From Dehalococcoidia bacterium (GTDB taxonomy: Bacteria > Chloroflexota > Dehalococcoidia > DSTF01 > JACRBR01): a DNA stretch of 64,000 nucleotides. The position numbers and the translations under genes were made by a program. The notes beneath the pieces are model-generated. The model was not told the origin of the DNA and did no database searches. It saw only the letters and a list, made by a program, of their open reading frames with translations. This document shows positions 42,562-51,279 of the stretch, piece by piece; within the stretch, counting starts at the first letter, position 1, and each line of letters begins with the position of its first letter. The DNA lies in NCBI GenBank assembly GCA_021462855.1, contig JAJTXQ010000009.1, positions 1 to 64,000 of the forward strand, written 5' to 3'.

Positions 42562-44569
42562 GTTACCGGGAAGGCGCGCGGACACGTTCGCGCTGCGCCT
42601 GCCGCGCATGCTCGCCGGCCAGCGCATCGCTACGGCGGCGGCGGTCGCCGGCAGCGGCCTCGCCGCGTTCGCGCTGTACCTCGCGACGCTCGCGCCTTCG
42701 GTCATGTGGTACGACATGGGCGAGTTCGCCACCGCCTCATCGACGCTCGGCATCGCGCACAACACCGGCTATCCGCTGCTGATCCTGCTCGGCAAGGCGT
42801 TCACGTTCCTCCCTGCCGGCGACAGCGACGCATATCGCGTGAACCTGATGTCGGCGGCGTTCACCGCGCTCGCCGTCGCGCTCACCGCGTGGACGATCGA
42901 TGACCTGACCGGCGACGCGTTCGCCGCGTGCATCGGCGCGCTGACGCTGGCGTTCGCCGGCACCGTCTGGGGCAGCGCGACGTGGGCAACGTCGTACGGG
43001 CTCAACCTGTTCTTCCTGGCGCTCATTTCGAAGTTGCTGCTCGCGTGGCACCGCGACCGCGCACCGTCGCTGCTCATCGCGGCGGCGTTCGCGTTCGGGC
43101 TCGGCATGTGCAACCACCGGCTGACCGCGCTCGCCGCGCCCGCCTCGCTCCCGCTCATCATCGCCGCGCGCCGCGATGTCTCGGTGCGCACCGCGCTGCT
43201 CGCCGGCGCGGCAACGGCGCTGGGCCTCGCCGTGTATGCGTATCTGCCGATCCGCGGCGAGCAGGAGCCGGCGCTCTCGTGGGCGCGCCCGGCGGAATGG
43301 CGCACCTACGCGTCGATGTTCATCAACGGCCAGACGCCCGCCGGTTACTGGACCTTCGATGCGGCGCGGCGGGAGGTGCCGTGGGCGTACGCGCGGTTCG
43401 ACCTCGCGCCCGGCGGGCTCGCGCTCGCCGCGCTCGGCGCAGCGGTCTGCATGGTGCGAAAGCGCGCCGTCGCCGCGTATCTCGCGGCCATCGTTGCGTT
43501 GGACCTGGCGATCGTGCTCTCGTACCGCATCCACAACATCTACGCCTACCTGGCGCCGTCGTACTTCGCGCTCGCGCTGCTGATCGGCGTCGCCGCCGCG
43601 TGGATCATCGAACGGGCGCGCAGCGAGCGCCGCGGCGTCGGGCTGCCGCCGTGGGTGCGCGTCGCCGCCGCCGGCGCGGTCCTCGCATTGCTGCCGGCAT
43701 GGCTCGCCGCCGCGAACTTCGCGCGCGTCGACCGGAGTGGCGACTACACCGCACACGACTTCGCGCGCACGACGCTCGAGCGGCTGCCGGCGGGCGCGGT
43801 CGTCATGACTGACTCGTGGACCGCGTCACCGCTCTGGTACGCGCAACTCGTCGACGGGATGCGCCGCGATGTGCTGGTGTCGCCCGCGTTCTCCGTCGAG
43901 GGAGAGGACACCGTGGCGCTCGCGCGGCAGCACCTCGCCGCCGGCCGCCCGGTGTACGCCGCCGACGGCCTGCGCCGGCCGCCCGCCGCCATGCACGACG
44001 CGTTCACGCTGCAGCCGGTGCTCGTCGACGGCATCGAGATCATGGTGACCGACGCGCTGCCAACGCCGCGTTACCGCGACGCGCTCGTCATGCGTGGCTC
44101 ACTGTACCGGGTGCTCGACACGCCCCCGGAGACAGCAGTCGATGCGGTGCCCGCAGGCGCCGAGCGCGACATCCGCCTCGGTGACGAACTGCGCCTCGCC
44201 GGCTTCGAAACGGACGGCGCGGTCGCCGACCGCGGGTCGGTCGTGCAACTCACGTACTACTGGCGCGCCGACAAGCCGGTGACGCAACGTCTCGGCGCGG
44301 TCACGCTGTTCGCCGACGCCGCCGGCCGCATCGCCACGCGCGACGGCTGGCCGCTGTGGCAGCAGGCCCGCGCGATCGGCGAGAACGTGCGCGAGACGCC
44401 CGGCTGGCGCGCCGGCGAGACCGTGCGCGAGTCGTACTTCGTGCTGGTACCGCGCGGCATCGCCCCCGGCGACTACGACGTCCGCGTCACCGTGTACGAC
44501 GCCTCGGATCCGGCGCCGGCGATCGATGGGGCGCCGGCAGCGACCGTCGGCCGGATCACCGTCCGGTAG
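42551..44569 (+). CDS. DUF2723 multi-spanning membrane protein, GT-C glycosyltransferase-like
   Basis: 672 residues. The N-terminal 400 residues hold about ten membrane helices with the DUF2723 signature [37 protein letters not shown]; the D/E in YDMGEF sits in the first outer loop, as in GT-C enzymes. The C-terminal 250 residues form a soluble extracytoplasmic beta domain. Relatives include glycosyltransferases that modify surface proteins (GT117-like). Overlap with pilT suggests it glycosylates the pilins or the Thr/Pro stalk; this link is inference. Confidence 0.85.
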   Translation: MQLELPGRRADTFALRLPRMLAGQRIATAAAVAGSGLAAFALYLATLAPSVMWYDMGEFATASSTLGIAHNTGYPLLILLGKAFTFLPAGDSDAYRVNLMSAAFTALAVALTAWTIDDLTGDAFAACIGALTLAFAGTVWGSATWATSYGLNLFFLALISKLLLAWHRDRAPSLLIAAAFAFGLGMCNHRLTALAAPASLPLIIAARRDVSVRTALLAGAATALGLAVYAYLPIRGEQEPALSWARPAEWRTYASMFINGQTPAGYWTFDAARREVPWAYARFDLAPGGLALAALGAAVCMVRKRAVAAYLAAIVALDLAIVLSYRIHNIYAYLAPSYFALALLIGVAAAWIIERARSERRGVGLPPWVRVAAAGAVLALLPAWLAAANFARVDRSGDYTAHDFARTTLERLPAGAVVMTDSWTASPLWYAQLVDGMRRDVLVSPAFSVEGEDTVALARQHLAAGRPVYAADGLRRPPAAMHDAFTLQPVLVDGIEIMVTDALPTPRYRDALVMRGSLYRVLDTPPETAVDAVPAGAERDIRLGDELRLAGFETDGAVADRGSVVQLTYYWRADKPVTQRLGAVTLFADAAGRIATRDGWPLWQQARAIGENVRETPGWRAGETVRESYFVLVPRGIAPGDYDVRVTVYDASDPAPAIDGAPAATVGRITVR

Positions 44570-44644
44570 CGGACCATCCGGCATCGCCTTTCGCCCTTCG
44601 AGCTGGCGGCACGCCCACACCGCGCATCCGGCATCGCGGGGCGA

Positions 44645-44743
44645 ATGAACGTCCTGGCGAAGGTGGAAGCCGTCACCGCGGCATTCCTGCCGATGAAGAA
44701 GCTCGACCTCGCCACGATCGAGAAGGCGTACACCGCGGCCTGA
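44645..44743 (+). CDS. Possible 32-residue mini-ORF
   Basis: ATG 44645 to TGA 44743 encodes a 32-residue amphipathic peptide (MNVLAKVEAVTAAFLPM...). The reading looks protein-like (alternating Ala/Lys/Glu, KKLDLATIEKAY) but lacks a strong ribosome binding site. A 13-base direct repeat, catccggcatcgc, lies at 44575-44587 and 44625-44637 just upstream. It may be a small protein or the remnant 3' end of a lost gene. Confidence 0.25.
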   Translation: MNVLAKVEAVTAAFLPMKKLDLATIEKAYTAA

Positions 44744-44797
44744 GCCGAGGCCGGCGGGCCTTCGTCGCAGCTCAGGCGCATGGCGCTCGCGCGGCCG

Positions 44798-45484
44798 TCA
44801 GGCCGCCTGCGGTTCGATGCTGATCGTCAACCCGGCGAGCTCGTCGGGCATGTACTGGCGCAACGTGTCGACCTGGAACCGCATGTCGAGCCATTCGCTC
44901 GGCGCGCCTTCCTTCTCGAGCGCGCGGTACGTGCCGTACAACGTGCCGCGGTCGAGCCCGCCGTTCGCCAGCCGCTCGAGGTGCCAGCCCGTCTGCGTCT
45001 CGGTGAAGTCGCCCTTCAGGCGCTTGTTCCAGAGCACGCCCGCGAGGTAGTAGGACTGCAGCCGCACGCGCTCATCGGTCTCCGCGCGGTTCGTCGACTC
45101 GTTCACCAGGATCACCGGGCGGGTGCTCACCGCGAGCACCGCCTCGGCGACGCTGCCGAGCATCATCCGGTCCCAGCCGCGCCGCCCGCGCGTCGCCATC
45201 ACGATCATGTCGGCGCCGGTCTCGTTGGCGATGCGCGTGATCGAGTCGGCGGGGGCGCCCTTCCGGGCGATCACGTCCGCTTCGACGCCCCGTTCCTGCA
45301 GCCCCGCCTGCACCGCTGTCAGGTACGCCTCCGCCTCGCGCAGCGCGTTCGGGATCAGCGAGTGGGCGAGGGAGACCACGTGCGCCAGCGCGAGCCGCGC
45401 GCCGTTCTCCTTCGCCAGCCGCACGCAGTGCGGCAGCAGCATGTTGTCGCGTTCCGACCGGTCCATCGCAACAAGGATGAGCAT
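44798..45484 (-). CDS. Universal stress protein (UspA family) with C-terminal extension
   Basis: 228 residues from ATG 45484 (GGAGG eight bases upstream). Residues 1-145 form a UspA domain beginning LILVAMDRSERDNMLL, with the ATP-binding signature GRRGWDRMMLGS (G-x2-G-x-GS type) and ending STRPVILVN. The last 80 residues are an extra helical domain not in classical UspA (YYLAGVLWNKRLKGDFTETQTGWHLERLANG). Usp proteins bind ATP or other ligands and act in stress responses; the added domain suggests a specific partner. Confidence 0.85.
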   Translation of the reverse strand: MLILVAMDRSERDNMLLPHCVRLAKENGARLALAHVVSLAHSLIPNALREAEAYLTAVQAGLQERGVEADVIARKGAPADSITRIANETGADMIVMATRGRRGWDRMMLGSVAEAVLAVSTRPVILVNESTNRAETDERVRLQSYYLAGVLWNKRLKGDFTETQTGWHLERLANGGLDRGTLYGTYRALEKEGAPSEWLDMRFQVDTLRQYMPDELAGLTISIEPQAA

Positions 45485-45668
45485 CGCCTGTGCCTCCGTT
45501 CTTCGCCGTCCATTGAGGATCGGCGGCGCAGGCGCCGTCCCGCAGTGGCGGGCGGCCTCCCCGGGCACGCCAACCCGCGCACAATTCGTGCCGTGCGGCA
45601 CTGCCGGCGACGCCGCTCGCGGCCGGGGCGCTGCGGGCCCGTTCCCCGGCAGCGCCCCCACGGCGGGC
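45485..45668. other. Intergenic region upstream of uspA-like gene
   Basis: No gene is recognised in this 184-base stretch. It holds the uspA-like gene's 5' leader with GGAGG and, on the far side, the 3' end of the small minus-strand ORF at 45669. Confidence 0.4.
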
Positions 45669-45866
45669 TCATCCGCGCGGGATGCGCACGCCGATGCGGT
45701 CGAACTCGGCCGCCGTGCGACCATACTCGCGGTAGCCCCGGCGCCGCCGAGCGGCTGCCCGCGTCGGGGCTGCCGACGCGGTGAGTCGAGCGTCAGGCAC
45801 GCCAGTCCAATACCGATGCATGGGGTAACGGTCATCGGCGGCGTTACGCGGCTTCCCGGTGCACAT
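45669..45866 (-). CDS. Possible small basic protein, unknown
   Basis: 65 residues from ATG 45866. A strong AAGGAGG lies four bases upstream, the best argument that it is translated. The sequence is Arg-rich and compact (CTGKPRNAADDRYPMHRYW, YREYGRTAAEFDRIGVRIPRG) and not recognised. It lies in an otherwise gene-free 600-base gap. Confidence 0.4.
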   Translation of the reverse strand: MCTGKPRNAADDRYPMHRYWTGVPDARLTASAAPTRAAARRRRGYREYGRTAAEFDRIGVRIPRG

Positions 45867-46039
45867 GGTGCCTCCTTCATCGTCCCGGGTGTCCCCGGCG
45901 GGCGTTACCACCGTGCCCTGCGGCCGGTTGGTGTGGCAGTCGGCGAGCCCGTTGCTCTCGTGCCAACTCTGGATGACGGTGACGCGCGACGCGCGCCACC
46001 TACAGAATCGGACGCGCCGGAGCGATCTTGCGCCCGGGG

Positions 46040-46086
46040 TTGACATTTGCGCGCCGGAGGCCGTAGTTTACTAACTGGTTAACTAC
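46040..46086 (+). promoter_or_regulatory. Promoter and ArsR-type operator of the SRPBCC operon
   Basis: TTGACA (46040-46045), an 18-base spacer and TAGTTT (46064-46069). An imperfect palindrome with GTAGTT...AACTAC ends (46063-46086) covers the -10 and transcription start, as expected for autoregulation by the downstream ArsR-type repressor. Confidence 0.7.
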
Positions 46087-46098
46087 GAGGTCCTGCAC

Positions 46099-46494
46099 AT
46101 GACCGCTGGCACGCTCGACACCACCTTCGCCGCGCTCGCCGACCCGACCCGGCGCGCGATCCTCGCACGCCTCGCGCACGGCGGCGAGACCTCGGTCACG
46201 GAACTCGCATCGCCGTTCCGCATGACCCTTCCCGCCGTGTCGAAGCACCTCAAGGTGCTTGAGCGCGCCGGGCTGATCGAGCGCGGGCGCCGGGCGCAGT
46301 GGCGCCCCTGCCGGCTCGATGCCGAGCCGCTGCGCGAGGCCGCCGACTGGCTCGCCGGCTATCAGCAATTCTGGGAAGAACGCTTCGACCGCCTCGACGC
46401 CTACCTGCACGAACTGCAGACGGACGAGACGCCGGAGCGCGAAGCAACGCCGGACCGCACCAGCAACAGACACACAAGGGAGGAGAACCCATGA
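46099..46494 (+). CDS. ArsR-family repressor paired with SRPBCC protein
   Basis: 131 residues, winged-helix fold: FAALADPTRRAILARLAHGGETSVTELASPFRMTLPAVSKHLKVLERAGLIERGRRAQWRPCRLDAEPL. It lacks the CxC metal site of arsenic-type ArsR and belongs to the large non-metal branch that travels with AHSA1/SRPBCC proteins. A charged tail (DETPEREATPDRTSNRH) follows. The stop overlaps the next gene's ATG. Confidence 0.9.
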   Translation: MTAGTLDTTFAALADPTRRAILARLAHGGETSVTELASPFRMTLPAVSKHLKVLERAGLIERGRRAQWRPCRLDAEPLREAADWLAGYQQFWEERFDRLDAYLHELQTDETPEREATPDRTSNRHTREENP

Positions 46495-47504
46495 CCCAGG
46501 CGACCAGCAGCCTCAGCGTTACCCTGCCATCGGACCGCGAGATCGCGATGACCCGCGCATTCGACGCGCCGCGCCAGCTCGTCTTCGACGCGTGGACGAA
46601 GCCCGAGCATGTCCGCCGCTGGTTCGGCGCGGTCGAGGGGTACACCATGCCCGTCTGCGAGATCGACCTGCGCGCCGGCGGGGCGTGGCGCTGGGTAATG
46701 CGGGGCGCCGACGGCAGCGAGATGGAGATGTACGGCGAGTATCGCGAGATCGCGCCGCCCGACCGCCTCGTCAACACCGAGAACTTCGCCGGCGAATTCT
46801 TCGAGGCGATGGGCGGCGGCTCCGTCAACACCATGGTCCTCGAAGAACACGGCGGGCGCACGACGATGACGCTGACATCGCTCTACAAGTCGAAGGAGGC
46901 GCGCGATGCCGTCCTGCGCACCGGCTGGGAGAGCGGCGCCGGAGAGACGCTCGACCGCCTGGCCGAGATCCTCGCCGGCACGCGGGAAGACGGCACGCCG
47001 GTCACAAAGACGCTGCCCGGCGGCACGGCCTTCACCGTGCGCGGCGCGAGGGAGTTGCTCGTCGAGCGCTGGTTCAAGGCGCCGCGCGAGCTCGTCTTCG
47101 CCGCCTGGACCGAATGCGACCGGCTGATGAAATGGTGGGGGCCCCGCGAGTGGCCGCTCAGCCGCTGCACCATCGACCTGCGCGAGGGAGGGGTGTGGCA
47201 CTACTGCATGCGCGCGCGCGCCGACGGACAGGAATCCTGGGGCAAGGCAACGTACCAGCGCATCGCGCGGCCATCGCACCTCGTGTTCCGCGACTGCTTC
47301 TCGAACGCCGACGGTGACGAGATCCCGCCGTTCTCGCGCATGTCTGTCTCGTTCAGCGAGCACGACGGCGGCACGCTGATCACTAGCGTGTCGACGTTCG
47401 ACACGCCGGAGCAGATGCGCCAAGTGATCGCGATGGGCGTGATGGAAGGTCTGGGTGAAACGCTCGAGCTGCTCGCCGAGCACCTGGCCGAATCGCAGCG
47501 CTGA
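46491..47504 (+). CDS. Double SRPBCC/AHSA1 domain protein
   Basis: 337 residues made of two tandem AHSA1/SRPBCC domains of about 155 residues. The first has TRAFDAPRQLVFDAWTKPEHVRRWFG, the second ERWFKAPRELVFAAWTECDRLMKWWGP. Each ends in the helix pattern GxGETLxxLAEhLA. The fold makes a hydrophobic ligand pocket. Such proteins travel with ArsR-type repressors, but the ligand is unknown. GGAGG lies upstream and ATGA couples it to the repressor. Confidence 0.92.
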   Translation: MTQATSSLSVTLPSDREIAMTRAFDAPRQLVFDAWTKPEHVRRWFGAVEGYTMPVCEIDLRAGGAWRWVMRGADGSEMEMYGEYREIAPPDRLVNTENFAGEFFEAMGGGSVNTMVLEEHGGRTTMTLTSLYKSKEARDAVLRTGWESGAGETLDRLAEILAGTREDGTPVTKTLPGGTAFTVRGARELLVERWFKAPRELVFAAWTECDRLMKWWGPREWPLSRCTIDLREGGVWHYCMRARADGQESWGKATYQRIARPSHLVFRDCFSNADGDEIPPFSRMSVSFSEHDGGTLITSVSTFDTPEQMRQVIAMGVMEGLGETLELLAEHLAESQR

Positions 47505-47526
47505 GACCGGGCGCACCGGCTGTGAT

Positions 47527-47557
47527 GGAAGGGGGCCGCCATCCGGGCGGCCCCTTC
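47527..47557 (+). terminator. Terminator after the SRPBCC gene
   Basis: A 13-bp stem with one bulged G (ggaagggggccgcc / ggcggccccttcc) and loop atcc, 22 bases after the stop. No T-tract, but the position fits termination. Confidence 0.6.
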
Positions 47558-47664
47558 CGTGCAGGCGCTACCGTACCGGCCGTCTCGGGAACGCAGCGCG
47601 CGGGAAACGCTCGCAACCTGCATCCGGCCGCCGCCGGACGATGTAATTCACCGTGTGGCCGGCG

Positions 47665-47670
47665 TACGAT
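47665..47670 (+). promoter_or_regulatory. Putative leaderless -10 element
   Basis: TACGAT ends six bases before the ATG at 47677; no Shine-Dalgarno sequence lies between. Confidence 0.45.
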
Positions 47671-47676
47671 GTCCGC

Positions 47677-48048
47677 ATGCACATCGTGCCGAAGCGGGGA
47701 CGCGGCCGCCCGCGCTACCCGGGCATCCTGACGCCGGCCGAGCTGCGCGTGTTGCGCGGGCTGCGCGGCGGGAAGACCAACGCGGCGATCGCGGCGGACC
47801 TCGGCGTCAGCGTCAACACGGTGCGCACGCACGTATCAAGCGTGCTCGGCAAGCTCGCCCTGCCGAGCCGCCGCGAGCTCGCAGCGATGGAGGAAGCCAT
47901 GACCACCAAGCGTGACCTGAAATGCTCGTTCTGCCTGAAGTCGGAGCACGAAGTGCAATATCTGCTCGGCGGCGCCGGCGCATCGTACATCTGCGGCGCC
48001 TGCATCGACACGTGCAACCGCATCATCGCCGGGCAGAAGGCGGGGTGA
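47677..48048 (+). CDS. LuxR-type HTH fused to ClpX-type C4 zinc finger
   Basis: 123 residues. Residues 18-68 are a LuxR/GerE-type helix-turn-helix (LTPAELRVLRGLRGGKTNAAIAADLGVSVNTVRTHVSSVLGKL). Residues 80-117 match the ClpX N-terminal zinc-binding domain, with C83-x2-C86 and C106-x2-C109. In ClpX this module dimerises and recognises adaptors and substrates; here there is no AAA+ part. A second ATG (M75, 47899) is preceded by GGAGG five bases upstream and would make the zinc domain alone. The start at 47677 appears leaderless. Role unknown; possibly a regulator whose stability or activity is controlled through Clp-like contacts. Confidence 0.88.
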   Translation: MHIVPKRGRGRPRYPGILTPAELRVLRGLRGGKTNAAIAADLGVSVNTVRTHVSSVLGKLALPSRRELAAMEEAMTTKRDLKCSFCLKSEHEVQYLLGGAGASYICGACIDTCNRIIAGQKAG

Positions 48049-48123
48049 CCGCGCGGGAAGAGCCCGAACCGGCGCAACGCTGGAGCGAGCGAGAGGGAGC
48101 CGGGCAGCGCTTGCGGCGATCGC

Positions 48124-48804
48124 CTACTCCGCCGCGCGCACGCACCACGCGCCGTTGGTCGTGCCAATGCCGGCGGGAACCGCATCGCCCGGCTGTCCGG
48201 GATTGAAGTTCGTGAGGCGGACGGCCCACGCCCAGTTGCCCGTCCACGAGATGTCCCGCGTCGTCGTCCAGAAGCTGCCGGAGGACGGCACGTTCGTGAA
48301 GGGGTGTCCCGGCGGCAACGAGGGCGACGGCGCGACGACGCCCGGATCGATCAGCGACATCAGCTCACTGGCAGTCGGCAGACGCCAGCCGCGACGTTCG
48401 CCCTTGGTCAGGTTCGCGCAACTCAGCCGCGCGCTCTCCCACCCTTGGAGCGCATAGTTCGAGAGGTCGCGCTGCCACACCAGTCCGGTCTCGTGGTCCA
48501 GCACGCCGTGGTAGGTGTCAAAACAGGTGGTGTCGTTGCAGACCCGGATGAGCAGGACGCACTCGAACCGCGACGAGCCGCAGCCGCTCACATCGCCGTT
48601 CGTCGAGTCGAGTTGCAGCACCCAGTCCGGCGGCATCTGGTCGAGTTGTTGCAGCGTCGGGGCGGGCGTCCCGGGCGGGTCCATCGGGCCCCCGGAGGCT
48701 CGGCCGGTGAACATCAGGAGCGCCATCACCGCGAGCGCGCCCACGGCAATCCAGCCGGCCCGCGCCAGCAGCCGCCACGCCGGGGCGAGCATGCTCCCGC
48801 TCAT
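48124..48804 (-). CDS. Secreted DUF1566 (Lcl C-terminal-like) protein
   Basis: 226 residues from ATG 48804 (ATGA overlap with the upstream gene's stop). A signal/anchor helix (WIAVGALAVMALLMFTG) precedes a mature region starting ASGGPMDPPGTPAPT. The DUF1566/Lcl core is marked by CGSSRFECVLL, GVLDHETGLVWQRDLSN, GWRLPTASELMSLIDP, LPPGHPF and the final WCVRAAE. Such domains occur in surface collagen-like and adhesion proteins. It is the second gene of a tandem pair of paralogues. Confidence 0.85.
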   Translation of the reverse strand: MSGSMLAPAWRLLARAGWIAVGALAVMALLMFTGRASGGPMDPPGTPAPTLQQLDQMPPDWVLQLDSTNGDVSGCGSSRFECVLLIRVCNDTTCFDTYHGVLDHETGLVWQRDLSNYALQGWESARLSCANLTKGERRGWRLPTASELMSLIDPGVVAPSPSLPPGHPFTNVPSSGSFWTTTRDISWTGNWAWAVRLTNFNPGQPGDAVPAGIGTTNGAWCVRAAE

Positions 48805-49457
48805 GAGGCGCCTCGCACACACCACGCGCCAGTGCTACCACCACCTCCACCACCTGTTCCCAGCGCGAAGCCCGGAACGAAGCCCGGTGCCCGGTAGTAG
48901 ACCATGTAGACATCGTCACCCGAGCCGTCAACGACCTCGTACCACGACGATGTCCACACCCACAGCGCCACGGGCAGGCTGGTGAACGGGTGACCGGGTG
49001 GCAACGAAGACTCGCTAGGGCCGATGACGGTTGGGTCGAGCAGACTCGACGCTTCCCCGAGCGTAGGCAGCCGCCAGCCGGCACGGCCACCACCCCGATA
49101 ATTGAGGCAGGCGCTCATCGCCCCCTCCCAGCTCAGCGCGGCGTTCCAGTTTGCCAGGTCGCTCTGCCAGACGAGGCCGGTCTCGCGGTCCAGCACGCCC
49201 TCCCATGCGAAGTGGCAGTTGGGATTGCAGATTACGCGCGACATGACGCACTCGAAGCGCGCTGAGCCGCAGCCGGACTGCGCGGACAGCGTGAACATCC
49301 AGTCGGGGGGCATCTGGTCCAGCGACTGCATGGTGGGGCCCGGCGTCCCGACAGGGTCGAGCGACCCGCCGCGCGCGTCCCGGGCGGCGGCGGCCAGCAC
49401 GGCGATCGCGAGCGCGCCCGCCAGCGCCCAAACGCCCCTGCCTGCAACAAACCGCAT
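48801..49457 (-). CDS. Secreted DUF1566 (Lcl C-terminal-like) protein, paralogue
   Basis: 218 residues from ATG 49457 (GAGGTGG upstream). A signal helix (GVWALAGALAIAVLAAAARDARG) is followed by GGSLDPVGTPGPT, then CGSARFECVMSR, GVLDRETGLVWQSDLANW, AGWRLPTLGEASSLLDP, LPPGHPF and final WCVRGAS. Same order of motifs as the downstream gene, showing recent duplication. The frame stays open for another 120 codons upstream, but that part has no coding features and would hide the signal peptide. Confidence 0.83.
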   Translation of the reverse strand: MRFVAGRGVWALAGALAIAVLAAAARDARGGSLDPVGTPGPTMQSLDQMPPDWMFTLSAQSGCGSARFECVMSRVICNPNCHFAWEGVLDRETGLVWQSDLANWNAALSWEGAMSACLNYRGGGRAGWRLPTLGEASSLLDPTVIGPSESSLPPGHPFTSLPVALWVWTSSWYEVVDGSGDDVYMVYYRAPGFVPGFALGTGGGGGGSTGAWCVRGAS

Positions 49458-49813
49458 CACAGCCACCTCGCGCCGTTGTCGCTGCGCGCGCGATCGTATG
49501 CCTGCCCTGGCGCGTTGTCTAGATGCATACGGTGGCACATCTGGTAGTTCGTCCAGTAGTTCGTCAAGTCCTTCGTAATCCGCCAATCCTTCGCCCCGCG
49601 CCAGAGCCGCCCTCGGGCATCCTCGACGCGCCGCAGCGCCGCAGCGCCGCGACGGCGGGCCGGCGAGGCCGCCGAGCGACCCCGGGCGGAGCCGGCGCCT
49701 CCGCCGTAGGTCTGACCGCTGCTCCATCGCGCGCTCGATGTGACGCTCGACGCCGCCACCCGACAATGCGGGCATCGAGTCACATATCACGCAGCACAAG
49801 GAGCACGCCGGAC
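49458..49813. other. Intergenic region with a low-GC repeat patch
   Basis: No gene is firmly supported in these 356 bases between divergent genes. The stretch 49540-49600 is much lower in GC than its surroundings and carries a 9-base word, tagttcgtc, twice at a 12-base period (49545-49553, 49557-49565), then tccttcg twice. On the minus strand one frame is open across it but lacks gene-like signals. The promoter of the DUF1566 pair must lie here. Confidence 0.5.
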
Positions 49814-51256
49814 ATGACCAGGACATCTTCGAAGATCACTACGCCAGCCACCGCCGCCCGGGGCGCCACGCGGGACTTCTTCGCCGGCCTCCGCGGCCGC
49901 ATCGCCGGCGAGATCGTCACGCCGGACAGCGAGCGCTACGACGACGCGAGGCAGGTGCAGATCGCGCAATTCGATCGGCGGCCGAGCGCGGTCGTGCGGG
50001 CGACGTCGACCGCGGACGTAGCGGAGGCCGTGCGATTCGCGCGCGAGCAGGGCATCCCGCTGGCGGTGCGCAGCGGCGGACACAGCATCGCCGGCCTGAG
50101 CATGGTCGACGGCGGCGTCACCGTCGACCTCTCGGGCATGAAGCGCGTCGAGGTCGACGGGGCGACGGGACGGGCGCGCGTCCAGGCGGGCGCCACCTCG
50201 GGCGATGTCGCCGGGCCCGCGCACGAGCACGGACTGGCGATCACGACGGGCGACACGTCGAGCGTCGGCATGGGCGGCCTCGTGACCGGCGGCGGCATCG
50301 GCTACATGGCGCGCAAGTTCGGCCTGACGATCGATAGCCTCGTCTCGGCGCAGGTCGTGACGGCCGACGGCAAGGTACGCACCGCGAGCGCGGCCGCGCA
50401 CCCGGACCTGTTCTGGGCGATCCGCGGCGGCGGCGGCAACTTCGGCATCGTCACGGAGTTCGAGTTGCAGCTGGCGCCCGTGCGCGACATCCTCGGCGGC
50501 GCGATCGTGCTGCCGGCAACGCGCGAGGTGATCCGCGGGTACCTCGACTACATGCCCACCGCACCCGACGGCCTGACCACGCTGGTCAACGTCTGGCCGG
50601 CGCCGCCCGCGCCGTTCATCCCGCAGGAGTTCGTCGGCACGCCGTGCGTGATGATCCTCCCCGTGTGGACCGGCGACTTCGAGGAGGGGCAGCGCGCGAT
50701 CGCGCCGCTGCGCGCGCTGGCGGAGCCGATCGCCGACACCGTCGCGCCGATGCCGTACCCGGCGATCTACAACTACACGCAAGAGCTGACGAACCGGCAC
50801 GGCGTCGCGCTCCGGTCGATGTTCTCCGACGAGTTGAGTGACGCCGCGATCGACGCGGTGGTCGCCGCGGTCAGCGCGCCGACGTCGGCGGTGCCGCTGG
50901 TGCACATCCGCGGCCAGGGCGGCGCCATCGCCCGCGTAGCGCGCGATGCCACCGCGTTCGCGCACCGCACGCAGAAGTACTTCGTCTCCGTCATCTCGGT
51001 GTGGATGCCCGAGGACGGGCAGGGCGCGGCGCACGAAGCGTGGGCCGACGCGCTGTGGCGGCAGCTGCGGCCCGAAGGCAACGGCGCGTACGTGAACTTC
51101 CTGCAGAACGAGGAGCCGGCGCGGATCCGCGACGCCTACCCGGCGGAGACGCTGCGCCGCCTGCGCGAGATCAAGACGACGTACGACCCGGAGAACATGT
51201 TCCGGTTCAACCAGAACATCCAGCCGCTCGCCGGCGCCGCGACGCAGGCCGCGTAG
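49814..51256 (+). CDS. FAD-binding (PCMH/berberine-bridge) oxidoreductase
   Basis: 480 residues. The PCMH FAD domain contains RSGGHSIAG, where H90 is the probable covalent FAD attachment, and TTGDTSSVGMGGLVTGGGIGYMARKFG; the second covalent Cys of bicovalent family members is replaced, so FAD is probably linked once. The BBE domain ends the protein (YVNFLQNEEPARIRDAYPAETLRRLREIKTTYDPENMFRFNQNI). It oxidises a sugar or secondary metabolite with O2 or another acceptor; the substrate is unknown. AAGGAG precedes the ATG. Confidence 0.93.
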   Translation: MTRTSSKITTPATAARGATRDFFAGLRGRIAGEIVTPDSERYDDARQVQIAQFDRRPSAVVRATSTADVAEAVRFAREQGIPLAVRSGGHSIAGLSMVDGGVTVDLSGMKRVEVDGATGRARVQAGATSGDVAGPAHEHGLAITTGDTSSVGMGGLVTGGGIGYMARKFGLTIDSLVSAQVVTADGKVRTASAAAHPDLFWAIRGGGGNFGIVTEFELQLAPVRDILGGAIVLPATREVIRGYLDYMPTAPDGLTTLVNVWPAPPAPFIPQEFVGTPCVMILPVWTGDFEEGQRAIAPLRALAEPIADTVAPMPYPAIYNYTQELTNRHGVALRSMFSDELSDAAIDAVVAAVSAPTSAVPLVHIRGQGGAIARVARDATAFAHRTQKYFVSVISVWMPEDGQGAAHEAWADALWRQLRPEGNGAYVNFLQNEEPARIRDAYPAETLRRLREIKTTYDPENMFRFNQNIQPLAGAATQAA

Positions 51257-51279
51257 CGCGCCCACCGGCACGCCGGCGC

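Noticed and set aside
49457-49783. Short minus-strand frame with a CPHC motif upstream of the DUF1566 pair
   Set aside because: The CPHC is a single pair without a second zinc half-site, the start would be GTG without a ribosome binding site, and the frame overlaps the promoter region of both neighbours.
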